Assembly (NCBI RefSeq): GCF_000280925.3 | Contig: NZ_CP012109.1 | Location: 992,001 to 1,056,000, forward strand | Direction of reading: 5' to 3' | DNA: 64,000 nt | DNA from: Myxococcus hansupus | GTDB taxonomy: Bacteria; Myxococcota; Myxococcia; Myxococcales; Myxococcaceae | In this document: positions 20,816-28,197 of the stretch, piece by piece | Numbering within the stretch: the stretch's first letter is position 1 | Layout of the letters: every line of letters begins with the position of its first letter | The notes under the pieces: generated by a model | Told to the model about the DNA's origin: nothing | The model's input: the letters and a program-made list of their open reading frames with translations, nothing else | Databases searched by the model: none | Translations under genes and position numbers: made by a program

Positions 20816-23113
20816 CTACGCCACCTCGGCGGTGGCGGGCTCCGTACTCAACTTGAGGCTCTCACCTTCCACGTCGTAGTGGGCGGTGCCGCCATTCTTC
20901 AGGTCGCCAAAGAGGAGCGCCTGGGCCAGCGGCTTCTTCAGCGAGTTGTCCACCAGCCGGGCCATGGGCCGCGCGCCGAAGGCCGGGTCGTAGCCGTGCT
21001 CGGCCAGCCACGCGCGGGCGGCGGGCGTCAGCGCCAGCTTCACCTTCTTCTCTTCCAGCATCTTCTGGAGCAGGCGCACTTCCTTGTCCACCACCTTGAG
21101 GATGACCTCGGGCGGCAGGCCGGAGAAGAGAATCCACCCGTCCAGGCGGTTGCGGAACTCCGGCGTGAAGGTGCGCTCAATCGCCTTCTTCGCGCGGGTG
21201 GCGTCCGCGGGCTTCGTGAGGTCACCGAAGCCCATGGCCTTGGTGCTCATCTCCTGGGCGCCGGCGTTGGTGGTGAGGATGAGGACGATGTTGCGGAAGT
21301 CGGCCTTGCGGCCGTTGTTGTCCGTCAGCGTCGCGTGGTCCATCACCTGGAGCAGGATGTTGAAGAGGTCCGGGTGGGCCTTCTCGATTTCATCCAGCAC
21401 CACGACGGCATAGGGGTGCTTGCGCACGGCGTCCGTGAGCAGACCGCCCTGGTCGAAGCCGACGTAGCCCGGAGGCGCGCCGATGAGCCGGCTCACGGTG
21501 TGCTTCTCCGAGTACTCGCTCATGTCGTAGCGCAGGAACTCCACGCCCAACGACTGCGCGAGCTGCTTGGCCAGCTCCGTCTTGCCCACGCCCGTGGGGC
21601 CGGAGAAGAGGAACGAGCCAATGGGCTTCTCCGGCGCGCGCAGGCCGGAGCGCGCCAGCATGATGGCGCTGACCAGGTCCTTGATGGCCGGGTCCTGCCC
21701 GAAGATGACGCCCTGGAGGTCCTTCTCCAGGTTCTGGAGCTGCACGCCCTCGCTGGCGGACACGCTCTTGGCGGGGATGCGCGCCATCTTCGCGACGACG
21801 GCCTCCACGTCCGCGCCGGTGACGGTGTTGGAGCGCTGGCCCTCCGGCTTGAGCCGCTCCGCCGAGCCCGTCTCGTCGATGACGTCGATGGCCTTGTCCG
21901 GCAGGAAGCGGTCGTTGATGTGCTTGGCGGACAGCTCCGCCGCCGCGCGGATGGCCTCGGGCTGGTACTTCACCCCGTGGTGCTCCTCGTAGCGGCTCTT
22001 CAGGCCCTCCAGGATGAGGACGGTGTCCTCGATGGAGGGCTCGCCCACTTCAATCTTCTGGAAGCGCCGCGACAGGGCCCGGTCCCGCTCGAAGGCGGAC
22101 TTGTACTCCTGATACGTCGTGGAGCCGATGCACCGCAGCCGGCCGCTGGCCAGCGCGGGCTTGAGCAGGTTGGACGCATCCATGGAGCCGCCGCTGGTGG
22201 CGCCAGCGCCGACGATGGTGTGGATTTCGTCGATGAAGAGGATGGCGTTCGGCTGCTCCTTCAGGGCCTTGAGCACGCCCTTGAGCCGCTCCTCGAACTG
22301 GCCGCGGAACTTGGTGCCCGCCAGCAGCGCGCCCATGTCCAGCGAGTAGACGACGGCGTCCTTCAGCACCTCGGGGACGCGGCCCTCGTGGATGTGCAGC
22401 GCCAGCCCTTCGGCGATGGCCGTCTTGCCCACGCCCGCCTCGCCCACGTAGAGCGGGTTGTTCTTCCGGCGGCGGCAGAGCACCTGGATGGTGCGCTCCA
22501 GCTCCTTCTCGCGGCCGATGAGCGGGTCGATTCGACCTTCCTGGGCCTCGATGTTGAGCTGCACGGTGTAGGCCTCGAGCGGGCTCTTCTTCGGCGCTTC
22601 GCCCTCCTCGTCATCGCCCGCGGGGGCGGCGTGGCCACCCGTGCCGTCCTCACCCTCACCCTCCTCGCCGTCCTTGGTGACGCCGTGGGAGATGTAGTTG
22701 AGCAAATCCAACCGGGTGACGCCCTCCTGTTGGAGCAGGTAGAGCGCGTGGCTCTCGTCCTCGCGGAACAGGGCCACCAGCACGTCCCCGCCGTCGATGA
22801 GCTTCTGCTCGGCGGACAGCGCGTGCATGGCGGCGCGGTGGAGCACGCGCTCCACGCCGATGGTCTGCTGGGGCTCGGCGTCCACGCCGTCGGGCAGCCG
22901 TTCAACTGTCTCTTCCAGGAAGGACTCCAGGCGCTCCTGGAGTTGCTTCACGTTGGCTCCGCACCCCTTGAGGACCTCGCGCGTGCGAGCGTCCTTGGTG
23001 AGGGCCAGGAGCAGGTGTTCCAGCGTCAGGTATTCGTGGCGCATCTTCCGCGCCTCATCCAGGGCGGTGCGGAAGCTGGCCTGCAGCTCTTTGGCAATCA
23101 GCGGTCCTGCCAC
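20816..23113 (-). CDS. clpA: ATP-dependent Clp protease ATP-binding subunit ClpA
   Basis: This 765-residue AAA+ unfoldase feeds substrates to ClpP. It has an N-terminal Clp repeat domain (1-150), then AAA1 with Walker A GEAGVGKT and sensor region [17 protein letters not shown]2 has Walker [37 protein letters not shown] and the ClpP-docking region. It lacks the long middle coiled-coil of ClpB, which fixes the ClpA assignment. The start is GTG 23113, only 3 nt after the clpS stop. An acidic Glu/Gly insert ([10 protein letters not shown]) lies before AAA1. ClpP is not in this window. Confidence 0.95.
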   Translation of the reverse strand: MAGPLIAKELQASFRTALDEARKMRHEYLTLEHLLLALTKDARTREVLKGCGANVKQLQERLESFLEETVERLPDGVDAEPQQTIGVERVLHRAAMHALSAEQKLIDGGDVLVALFREDESHALYLLQQEGVTRLDLLNYISHGVTKDGEEGEGEDGTGGHAAPAGDDEEGEAPKKSPLEAYTVQLNIEAQEGRIDPLIGREKELERTIQVLCRRRKNNPLYVGEAGVGKTAIAEGLALHIHEGRVPEVLKDAVVYSLDMGALLAGTKFRGQFEERLKGVLKALKEQPNAILFIDEIHTIVGAGATSGGSMDASNLLKPALASGRLRCIGSTTYQEYKSAFERDRALSRRFQKIEVGEPSIEDTVLILEGLKSRYEEHHGVKYQPEAIRAAAELSAKHINDRFLPDKAIDVIDETGSAERLKPEGQRSNTVTGADVEAVVAKMARIPAKSVSASEGVQLQNLEKDLQGVIFGQDPAIKDLVSAIMLARSGLRAPEKPIGSFLFSGPTGVGKTELAKQLAQSLGVEFLRYDMSEYSEKHTVSRLIGAPPGYVGFDQGGLLTDAVRKHPYAVVVLDEIEKAHPDLFNILLQVMDHATLTDNNGRKADFRNIVLILTTNAGAQEMSTKAMGFGDLTKPADATRAKKAIERTFTPEFRNRLDGWILFSGLPPEVILKVVDKEVRLLQKMLEEKKVKLALTPAARAWLAEHGYDPAFGARPMARLVDNSLKKPLAQALLFGDLKNGGTAHYDVEGESLKLSTEPATAEVA

Positions 23114-23116
23114 GTT

Positions 23117-23440
23117 TCAACCTTCCTCGGGTTCCATGGAGAGCCGCAGCGGCATGTCGTTCTCCTTCGCCGCGGCCTCCACCGTCTCAATCTTCGTTTC
23201 GGCGACGTCGTATGTATAAACGCCGGCCACCCCGACACCGTTGTAATGAACGTGCAGCATGATCTGCACGGCATCCGTCTCCGACTTGTGGAAGACCTCC
23301 CTCAGCACGGCCACGACGAACTCCCGGGTCGTGTAGTTGTCGTTGTGCAGGAGCACCTTGTAGAGCGGCGGTTTCTTGAGCTTCTGCTTGGGGACGGTCT
23401 CCGTGATGACGGAGGTATCGTGCTCATGCTTCTGCGCCAT
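23117..23440 (-). CDS. clpS: ClpS adaptor (N-degron recognition) with Arg at the gatekeeper position
   Basis: This 107-residue adaptor delivers proteins with destabilising N-terminal residues to ClpA. The pocket motif is LLHNDNYTTREFVV, matching E. coli VNDDYTPMEFVI, and the conserved His is in LHVHYNG. The residue aligned with E. coli Met40, which lines the N-degron pocket, is Arg here. Asp36 is replaced by Asn. VAETKIETVEAAAKEN completes the core. The N-terminal extension (about 25 residues) is Lys/Thr-rich. The gene is tightly coupled to clpA downstream and follows the FemAB-like gene by 39 nt. Confidence 0.95.
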   Translation of the reverse strand: MAQKHEHDTSVITETVPKQKLKKPPLYKVLLHNDNYTTREFVVAVLREVFHKSETDAVQIMLHVHYNGVGVAGVYTYDVAETKIETVEAAAKENDMPLRLSMEPEEG

Positions 23441-23479
23441 AAGTCGTTCGGACTCCCTTGCTGAACAGCCGAGGGACGT

Positions 23480-24640
23480 TCAGTCCCCCTCCTTGAAACC
23501 TGTTTCGGCCCGCCACTGGGGCAGGCTCCCTTCGACGGCTGCCCGCTCGTGGGCCAGGAAGCCGCGCACCGCCTTGTCCATGCCCGGGTGCAGGAGCAGG
23601 TGGGCACTGTACGTGAGGTGCGGCTCGAAACCCCGGGTGAGCTTGTGCTCGCCCCCCGCGCCCGGCTCGAAGCGCGCCAGCCCCTGGGCGATGCCCTCCG
23701 CCACGGGGTGGTACAGGCAGACGTTGAAGTGCAGGAAGGGGTGCTCCTCGAAGCCCCCCCAATAACGGCCATACAGGACATTGGCACCGGTGAAGTTGAA
23801 CGCACCGGCCACCAGGCGGCCTTCCCGGCGCGCCTCCACCCACTCGCAGCGGTGCCGGAAGCGGGCGAGCAGGCGGGCGAAGAAGTCCGGGGTGAGGAAG
23901 CGCTGGCCCCACGGATACTTGTCCACCGTGGTGGCGTACAGGCGGTAGACGGTGTCCGCGTCCACGTCCGCCAGGGCGTCGCCGCGCAGCGTGCGCACCT
24001 CGAAGCCGCGCTCGCCCAACGCGCGCATCTCCCGGCGGAGCTGGTGCCGGCGCCGCGCGTGGAAGCGGGCCAGGAAGTCGTCCAGCGTGCGGTAGCCGCG
24101 GTTGCGCCAGTGGTACTGGACGCCGAGCCGCACCGCGAAGCCCTGGGCCTCCAGGACGGGCAGCTCGTCCTCGGTGGGGAAGAGGACGTGGATGCCGGAC
24201 AGGCGCTCGGCGCGGGCGTACTCGTGGGCGGCGGCGTACAGCTCCGCCTCGCGCGCGGGGCGGTCCTCGCCCGGGGCCACCAGCACGCGGCGGCCGGTGG
24301 CGGGCGTGAAGGGCACGGCGAGGACGAGCTTCGGGTAGTAGCGCAGGCCCGCGCGCTCGGCGGCGGTGGCCCAGGGGCTGTCGAAGACGAACTCGCCGTC
24401 GCTGTCGTCCTTGAGGTACGCGGGCGCGGCGGCCACCAGGCGCGCGCCGCGCCAGAGCGTCAGGTGGCGGGGATGCCAGCCCCGCTCCGGCACCGCACAG
24501 CCGCTCTCCTCCAGCGCGTGGAGGAACGTCCACTCCAGGAAGGGCACCGCCTGGGCGTCCACCAGCGCATCCCACGCGGCGCGGGGGATTTCGGTGAGGG
24601 AGCGCAGGATGCGCAGCGTCGTGGGGAGCGGGGTGGACAT
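23480..24640 (-). CDS. FemAB/GNAT-like transferase (COG3146, DUF482 family)
   Basis: The protein has 386 residues, starting at ATG 24640 (MSTPLPTTLRILRSL). The sequence VPFLEWTFLHALEESGC, with WHPRHLTLWRG and a later FLARFHARRRHQLRREMRAL, matches the FemAB_like/DUF482 family. Its double-GNAT fold is shared with Fem peptidyl transferases and with Leu/Phe-tRNA-protein transferases. C-terminal AGAFNFTGANVLYGRYWGG and FNVCLYHPVAEGIAQGL are also typical. The reaction of this family is not established. It sits directly upstream of clpS-clpA in the same direction, which suggests a possible link to N-terminal tagging (inference only). Confidence 0.82.
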   Translation of the reverse strand: MSTPLPTTLRILRSLTEIPRAAWDALVDAQAVPFLEWTFLHALEESGCAVPERGWHPRHLTLWRGARLVAAAPAYLKDDSDGEFVFDSPWATAAERAGLRYYPKLVLAVPFTPATGRRVLVAPGEDRPAREAELYAAAHEYARAERLSGIHVLFPTEDELPVLEAQGFAVRLGVQYHWRNRGYRTLDDFLARFHARRRHQLRREMRALGERGFEVRTLRGDALADVDADTVYRLYATTVDKYPWGQRFLTPDFFARLLARFRHRCEWVEARREGRLVAGAFNFTGANVLYGRYWGGFEEHPFLHFNVCLYHPVAEGIAQGLARFEPGAGGEHKLTRGFEPHLTYSAHLLLHPGMDKAVRGFLAHERAAVEGSLPQWRAETGFKEGD

Positions 24641-24706
24641 CGTCGGTGCCTGGGCCAGGGCGAGCCTATAACGATGCGTGCCCGCTCCTGCCACGGCGGA
24701 CCGGGA

Positions 24707-25147
24707 CTACTTCCCGCGAGTCAGCTCCGCGGCGAGGAAGCGTCCGGCTTCCGCCAGTCCCTCGGCCCCGCGTCGGCGGCCCTCGTCCGATTCCATCACC
24801 CGCCGCGCGGCGTCACCCGCGGTGCCCACCTCCAGGTCCACCAGGATGAAGAAGGCGCTGAGCGCCGGACCCACCTGGGCCATCCGCCCCGGCCGCATGG
24901 GCCGCTCCCCCAGGGTGGTGGCCACCTTCTCCACCAGCCCGTCGTCGGTGAGCCGCTTCGCGGTGCCGCGCATGGCCGTCCAGGTGGACTCCAACAGCGA
25001 GGGCAGCATCCGGCCGGCGAGCGCGCTGGACAGCCGCTGCGCCGCTTCTTCCTCGTCGATGTGATGGGCCTGCGCGTAGGTGGGGGCGAGCTTCGCGACC
25101 ACCACGGCGCGGGTGGCGAGGTGGGCCAGTCTGGGTGGATAGGACAC
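24707..25147 (-). CDS. Conserved hypothetical protein
   Basis: The protein has 146 residues and a GTG start at 25147. It is predicted mostly helical, with no signal peptide, transmembrane segment or recognisable catalytic motif. LARVVVAKLAP-like and RLSSALAGRMLPSLLES stretches look amphipathic. It ends in a charged segment (SDEGRRRGAEGLAEAGRFL). It lies 28 nt after the DUF2378 gene and 66 nt before the FemAB-like gene, all on the minus strand, so it may be co-transcribed. Function is unknown. Confidence 0.7.
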   Translation of the reverse strand: MSYPPRLAHLATRAVVVAKLAPTYAQAHHIDEEEAAQRLSSALAGRMLPSLLESTWTAMRGTAKRLTDDGLVEKVATTLGERPMRPGRMAQVGPALSAFFILVDLEVGTAGDAARRVMESDEGRRRGAEGLAEAGRFLAAELTRGK

Positions 25148-25175
25148 GCGGTGCTCCCGGGAGGGCGCCAGCGGG

Positions 25176-25763
25176 TTACCAGCGCACGGCCAGACGGTAG
25201 CCGCCCGCGCTCCGCTCCTCCACGGTGATTCGGGGCTGGGCGTTGGCCATCACCAACAGGCCCTCCAGCCCCCCGGCCATCAGGTCCGGCCGGTTGTAGC
25301 GGTCCGACAGCGAAATCCGGCGGCCCCGCTCGCCCTCGGCGGCGATGGAGACGTCCACGTCCGTGCGGCCCATCATCGCCAGGTAGCGCGGCAGCCGCTC
25401 CAGGGCGCTCGCCGGGCCAATCATGGGCAGGGCCACCGCGGCCACGCGGCCCACCAGCGTCTGGGCGAAGCCGTCCACCGCCCGGCGGCCAAGCTGCCTG
25501 TAGGCGTCCTCGTCGCAGAGCTCCGGGAACCGCTCGTGGCGGGCCAGCGCCACGGCGCGCTGCCAGAGCGTGATGGGGTAGTCCAGCTCCGGCCGGCGGC
25601 TGTCATAGCCCAGCGCTTCCAACTGCTGCGCCAGCCGCCCCTCGGCCTGGAGGCCCCGGACGAAGAGTCCCTCCATCACGCTCGCGGGCACTCGGGGCAC
25701 GACGGGCGGTGCGGGCATGGGCGGTCGAAAGGTGGGCTGCGGGTTGCCCCGAGGGGTGTACAT
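25176..25763 (-). CDS. DUF2378 family protein (TIGR02265, myxobacterial paralogous family)
   Basis: The protein has 195 residues, starting at ATG 25763. After a Pro-rich leader (PPMPAPPVVPRVPASV), the core reads VMEGLFVRGLQAEGRL. It continues with LDYPITLWQRAVALARHERFPEL, AYRQLGRRAVDGFAQT, GRVAAVALPMIGP and LPRYLAMMGRTDVD. These are the signatures of the paralogous DUF2378 family that is expanded in Myxococcus. The family's role is unknown. It is the first gene of a minus-strand run ending in clpA. Confidence 0.83.
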   Translation of the reverse strand: MYTPRGNPQPTFRPPMPAPPVVPRVPASVMEGLFVRGLQAEGRLAQQLEALGYDSRRPELDYPITLWQRAVALARHERFPELCDEDAYRQLGRRAVDGFAQTLVGRVAAVALPMIGPASALERLPRYLAMMGRTDVDVSIAAEGERGRRISLSDRYNRPDLMAGGLEGLLVMANAQPRITVEERSAGGYRLAVRW

Positions 25764-25923
25764 GCTCCCAGTCTACGCAAAGTGCACAGGGAGTCCTGGT
25801 TTTGCCCTCATTTCGCAACGATTCCTGGCGGCCGCATCCAGCAGGTCAGGTGATTGCCAGCCTGCGAGCCGTGTTGCTATGGGGCCGCGAGCGCCTTAGA
25901 GGAGTCCTCCCAAGGAGATTTGC

Positions 25924-26490
25924 ATGTCGGTGAACATCCAGCTCGAGTGGACCCCGAACCCCAGCACGCTGAAGTACGTGGTGGACCGGCGGTTGTTGGC
26001 GGGCGGGGCCGTGAACTTCACGAACCTCGAAGAGGCCAAGGCGAAGTCTCCGCTGGCGCGCAAGCTGATGGACGTGCGCGGCGTCACGGCGGTCATGATT
26101 GGCACCAACTTCGTGACGGTGACCAAGGGCGACGAGGGCGAGTGGGACGAACTCAATGACGAGGTGATGTCCACGCTCGACACCCACCTGACGTCCGACG
26201 AGCCGGTGGTGGACGAGGCCGCGCTGGCCGCGGCCCGCGAGGCGGCGGGGCAGGGCGCGGGTGGCTCGATTGAGGGCCGCATCCAGGACATCCTGGACAG
26301 CGAAATCCGCCCGGCGGTGGCCATGGACGGTGGCGACATCACCCTGGACCGCTTCGAGGACGGCATCGTCTACCTGCACATGAAGGGCTCGTGCGCGGGG
26401 TGTCCGTCGTCCACGGCGACGCTGAAGATGGGCATCGAGGGGCGCCTGCGGGAAATGATTCCCGAGGTCCTCGAGGTGGTGTCCGTCTGA
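25924..26490 (+). CDS. Nfu-type iron-sulfur cluster carrier protein
   Basis: The protein has 188 residues, with an AAGGAG site just upstream of ATG 25924. The N-terminal Nfu_N domain (EWTPNPSTLKYVVDRRL, MDVRGVTAVMIGTNFVTVTK) is followed by a C-terminal NifU-like domain. That contains IRPAVAMDGGDITLDRFEDG and the cluster-binding CAGCPSS (CxxC). Proteins of this build carry 4Fe-4S clusters to target apoproteins, including lipoate synthase. A strong ribosome-binding site and a 160-bp divergent gap suggest its own promoter. Its end overlaps the next gene. Confidence 0.94.
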   Translation: MSVNIQLEWTPNPSTLKYVVDRRLLAGGAVNFTNLEEAKAKSPLARKLMDVRGVTAVMIGTNFVTVTKGDEGEWDELNDEVMSTLDTHLTSDEPVVDEAALAAAREAAGQGAGGSIEGRIQDILDSEIRPAVAMDGGDITLDRFEDGIVYLHMKGSCAGCPSSTATLKMGIEGRLREMIPEVLEVVSV

Positions 26491-27467
26491 GGCGCAACGT
26501 CAAGGCCTCGCAGGTCCGGCGGGAGCTGCTGCCGGACCAGTCCCCCGCGCTGCTGCGCGAGCTGCACCTGCTCACGCGCGAGGGGCATCTCAACGCGGAT
26601 GCGCTGCGCAAGCTCAAGCAGGTGAACCACCTGATGGGCTTGCTGCGCCCGGCCGTGGAGGACGTCCAGGCACGCCACCCGAACGCGGTGATGGTGGACG
26701 CGGGCAGCGGCAACGCCTACCTGGGCTTCGTGCTCTACGAGCTGTTCCTCAAGGGCGCGGACACCGGGGCGCTGTTGTCCATCGAGGGCCGTCCGGACCT
26801 GACGGAGCGGGCCCAGGGGCGCGCCCAGCGGTTGGGCTTCACGCGGATGCAGTTCCAGACGGCGCACATCGACACGGCGAAGTATCCGGAGCGCATCCAC
26901 CTGCTGATGGCGCTGCACGCGTGCGACACCGCCACGGATGACGCGCTCGTCGCCGCCATCCGCCACGGCGCGGACCACGTGGCGGTGGTGCCGTGTTGCC
27001 AGGCGGAGGTCGCCGCGCAGCTCAAGGAGAAGCGTCCTGTCGTGACGGGCAGCGGCACCCTGTCGCTCCTGTACGCGCACGCGTGGCACCGGCGCGAGTT
27101 CGGCTCGCACCTGTCGAACGTCATCCGCGCGCTGACGCTGGAGGCCTTCGGCTACCAGGTGACGGTGACCGAGCTGACGGGCTGGGAGCACTCGCTGAAG
27201 AACGAGCTGATTCTGGGGCGCAGGGTGCACCGGGAGAACCGGCGCGCCCGCGTGCAACTGGAGCGGCTGCTCGCGGAGACCGGGGTGAATCCCAAGCTGA
27301 CGCGGGAGCTGGGCGTGAAGCCCGCGGCGTCGGTAGGGGCGCTGGCTGCTTCGACGGAGCCGGAGGTGCCGGTGGTGGCCTCCTCCGAGCCTGGGGTGGA
27401 CGTGTCCGAGCATCCCCCGGTGGAGGGGGCCGAGCGGGTGGCGCCGTCGTCCTCTTCCGAGACGTGA
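26391..27467 (+). CDS. SAM-dependent methyltransferase (Methyltransf_32-like), start uncertain
   Basis: Conserved-looking sequence starts around residue 33 (RRNVKASQVRRELLPDQSP). It includes a SAM-binding motif, VMVDAGSGNAYLGFVLYELF, then SIEGRPDLTERA and a VVPCCQAEVA segment with adjacent cysteines. The target is unknown. GTG 26391 and GTG 26400 would overlap nfu by about 90-100 nt. A CTG at 26487 overlaps the nfu stop in the arrangement CTGA and would match the conserved start. The C-terminal 60 residues are Pro/Val/Glu-rich and probably disordered. Translational coupling to the Fe-S carrier is likely whichever start is used. Confidence 0.78.
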   Translation: MRGVSVVHGDAEDGHRGAPAGNDSRGPRGGVRLRRNVKASQVRRELLPDQSPALLRELHLLTREGHLNADALRKLKQVNHLMGLLRPAVEDVQARHPNAVMVDAGSGNAYLGFVLYELFLKGADTGALLSIEGRPDLTERAQGRAQRLGFTRMQFQTAHIDTAKYPERIHLLMALHACDTATDDALVAAIRHGADHVAVVPCCQAEVAAQLKEKRPVVTGSGTLSLLYAHAWHRREFGSHLSNVIRALTLEAFGYQVTVTELTGWEHSLKNELILGRRVHRENRRARVQLERLLAETGVNPKLTRELGVKPAASVGALAASTEPEVPVVASSEPGVDVSEHPPVEGAERVAPSSSSET

Positions 27468-27598
27468 GACGCACCGTGTCGTGGTCGGTCCTTCGCGCCT
27501 GAATTGGCAGCCACTCGGGCACTTGGCATCGTGATGCGCGCCTCGCGTTGTCTGGCGAGGCGTGCGTATCCGCTGTGCCAACCCTGGAAGAGGCTCCC

Positions 27599-27871
27599 AT
27601 GCGCAACAAGAAGGGCGTGTCCGTCGCGTTGCTGTTGTTGGCTGTTTCCGGTGTCACCCTGGCCTCGCAGCGCGCGGCGCCGGATGAGGTCCATGTGGAC
27701 GAACCCGTGTGTGTCGCCACGGGGGTGATGGCTCGCGAGGCTCCCGGGCCCCTGGCCGCGTGTCCTTCGTTCTGTGGACCGGACCGCGTGGCATGTCTCG
27801 CCGCCTGCAATGGTGACGTGGCCTGCCGCGGCAGTTGCCAGGATGCGTACATCTCCTGCTGCGGCTTCTGA
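27599..27871 (+). CDS. Small secreted cysteine-rich protein
   Basis: The protein has 90 residues, starting at ATG 27599 with GGAAGAGG upstream. The N-terminus MRNKKGVSVALLLLAVSGVTLAS is a clear signal peptide. The mature part holds nine cysteines in about 55 residues, most clustered at the C-terminus (AACPSFCGPDRVACLAACNG, then ending SCCGF). This suggests a disulfide-stabilised extracytoplasmic peptide. No lipobox Cys is positioned for lipidation. The family is not recognised. Small Cys-rich secreted proteins are common in myxobacteria but mostly uncharacterised. Confidence 0.75.
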   Translation: MRNKKGVSVALLLLAVSGVTLASQRAAPDEVHVDEPVCVATGVMAREAPGPLAACPSFCGPDRVACLAACNGDVACRGSCQDAYISCCGF

Positions 27872-28055
27872 CGGGCACTGGCGTTCACGCCGCCGTGGGG
27901 TACTCGCTCCGGGCGGGTGCCTCGATTCATGGGCGGTCGGGACGCACTTGCGGCCAGGCTGTTGGAGCGGCGTGACGCCCCGCCACCTGCGCGTCCTCTT
28001 CTTCAGGTCATGGCGTCACGCCCCCGGTAAGAGGGTGGCGGAGGCGGGTCGAGGG

Positions 28056-28130
28056 CTCGCTGTTCGGAAATGTCGGGACATTTGCGGCAGGCGCTGGCGC
28101 TCGAAACCCCCGACATTTCCGAACAGCGAG
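28056..28130. repeat. 22-bp perfect inverted repeat with internal dyad
   Basis: Positions 28056-28077 (CTCGCTGTTCGGAAATGTCG plus GG) are perfectly complementary to 28109-28130, with a 31-nt spacer. The left arm also overlaps a smaller dyad, AAATGTC-GG-GACATTT. The element lies in the 326-bp gene-free gap between the convergent Cys-rich gene (ends 27871) and the pseudouridine synthase gene (ends 28198). I see nothing else in that gap. No target-site duplication is evident. It could be a terminator, a small mobile or MITE-like repeat, or an RNA hairpin. Confidence 0.8.
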
Positions 28131-28197
28131 GTCCAACGCCGCCCCCGGCGGCGTCGGCGCGGGGCCTGCTCACACGCAGGCGTCCGTCCGCACGAAC

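Noticed and set aside
20783-23464. Long plus-strand frame opposite clpA-clpS
   Set aside because: Composition is His/Val/Leu-rich, typical of antisense frames; ClpA and ClpS are clear on the other strand.
25850-25885. Sigma70-type promoter before the nfu gene (TTGCCA ... TGCTAT)
   Set aside because: The spacer is only about 15 nt and the -10 match is weak.
28056-28130. CRISPR repeat or tRNA/attachment site
   Set aside because: Only one inverted pair is present, with no repeat-spacer periodicity and no tRNA-like cloverleaf.
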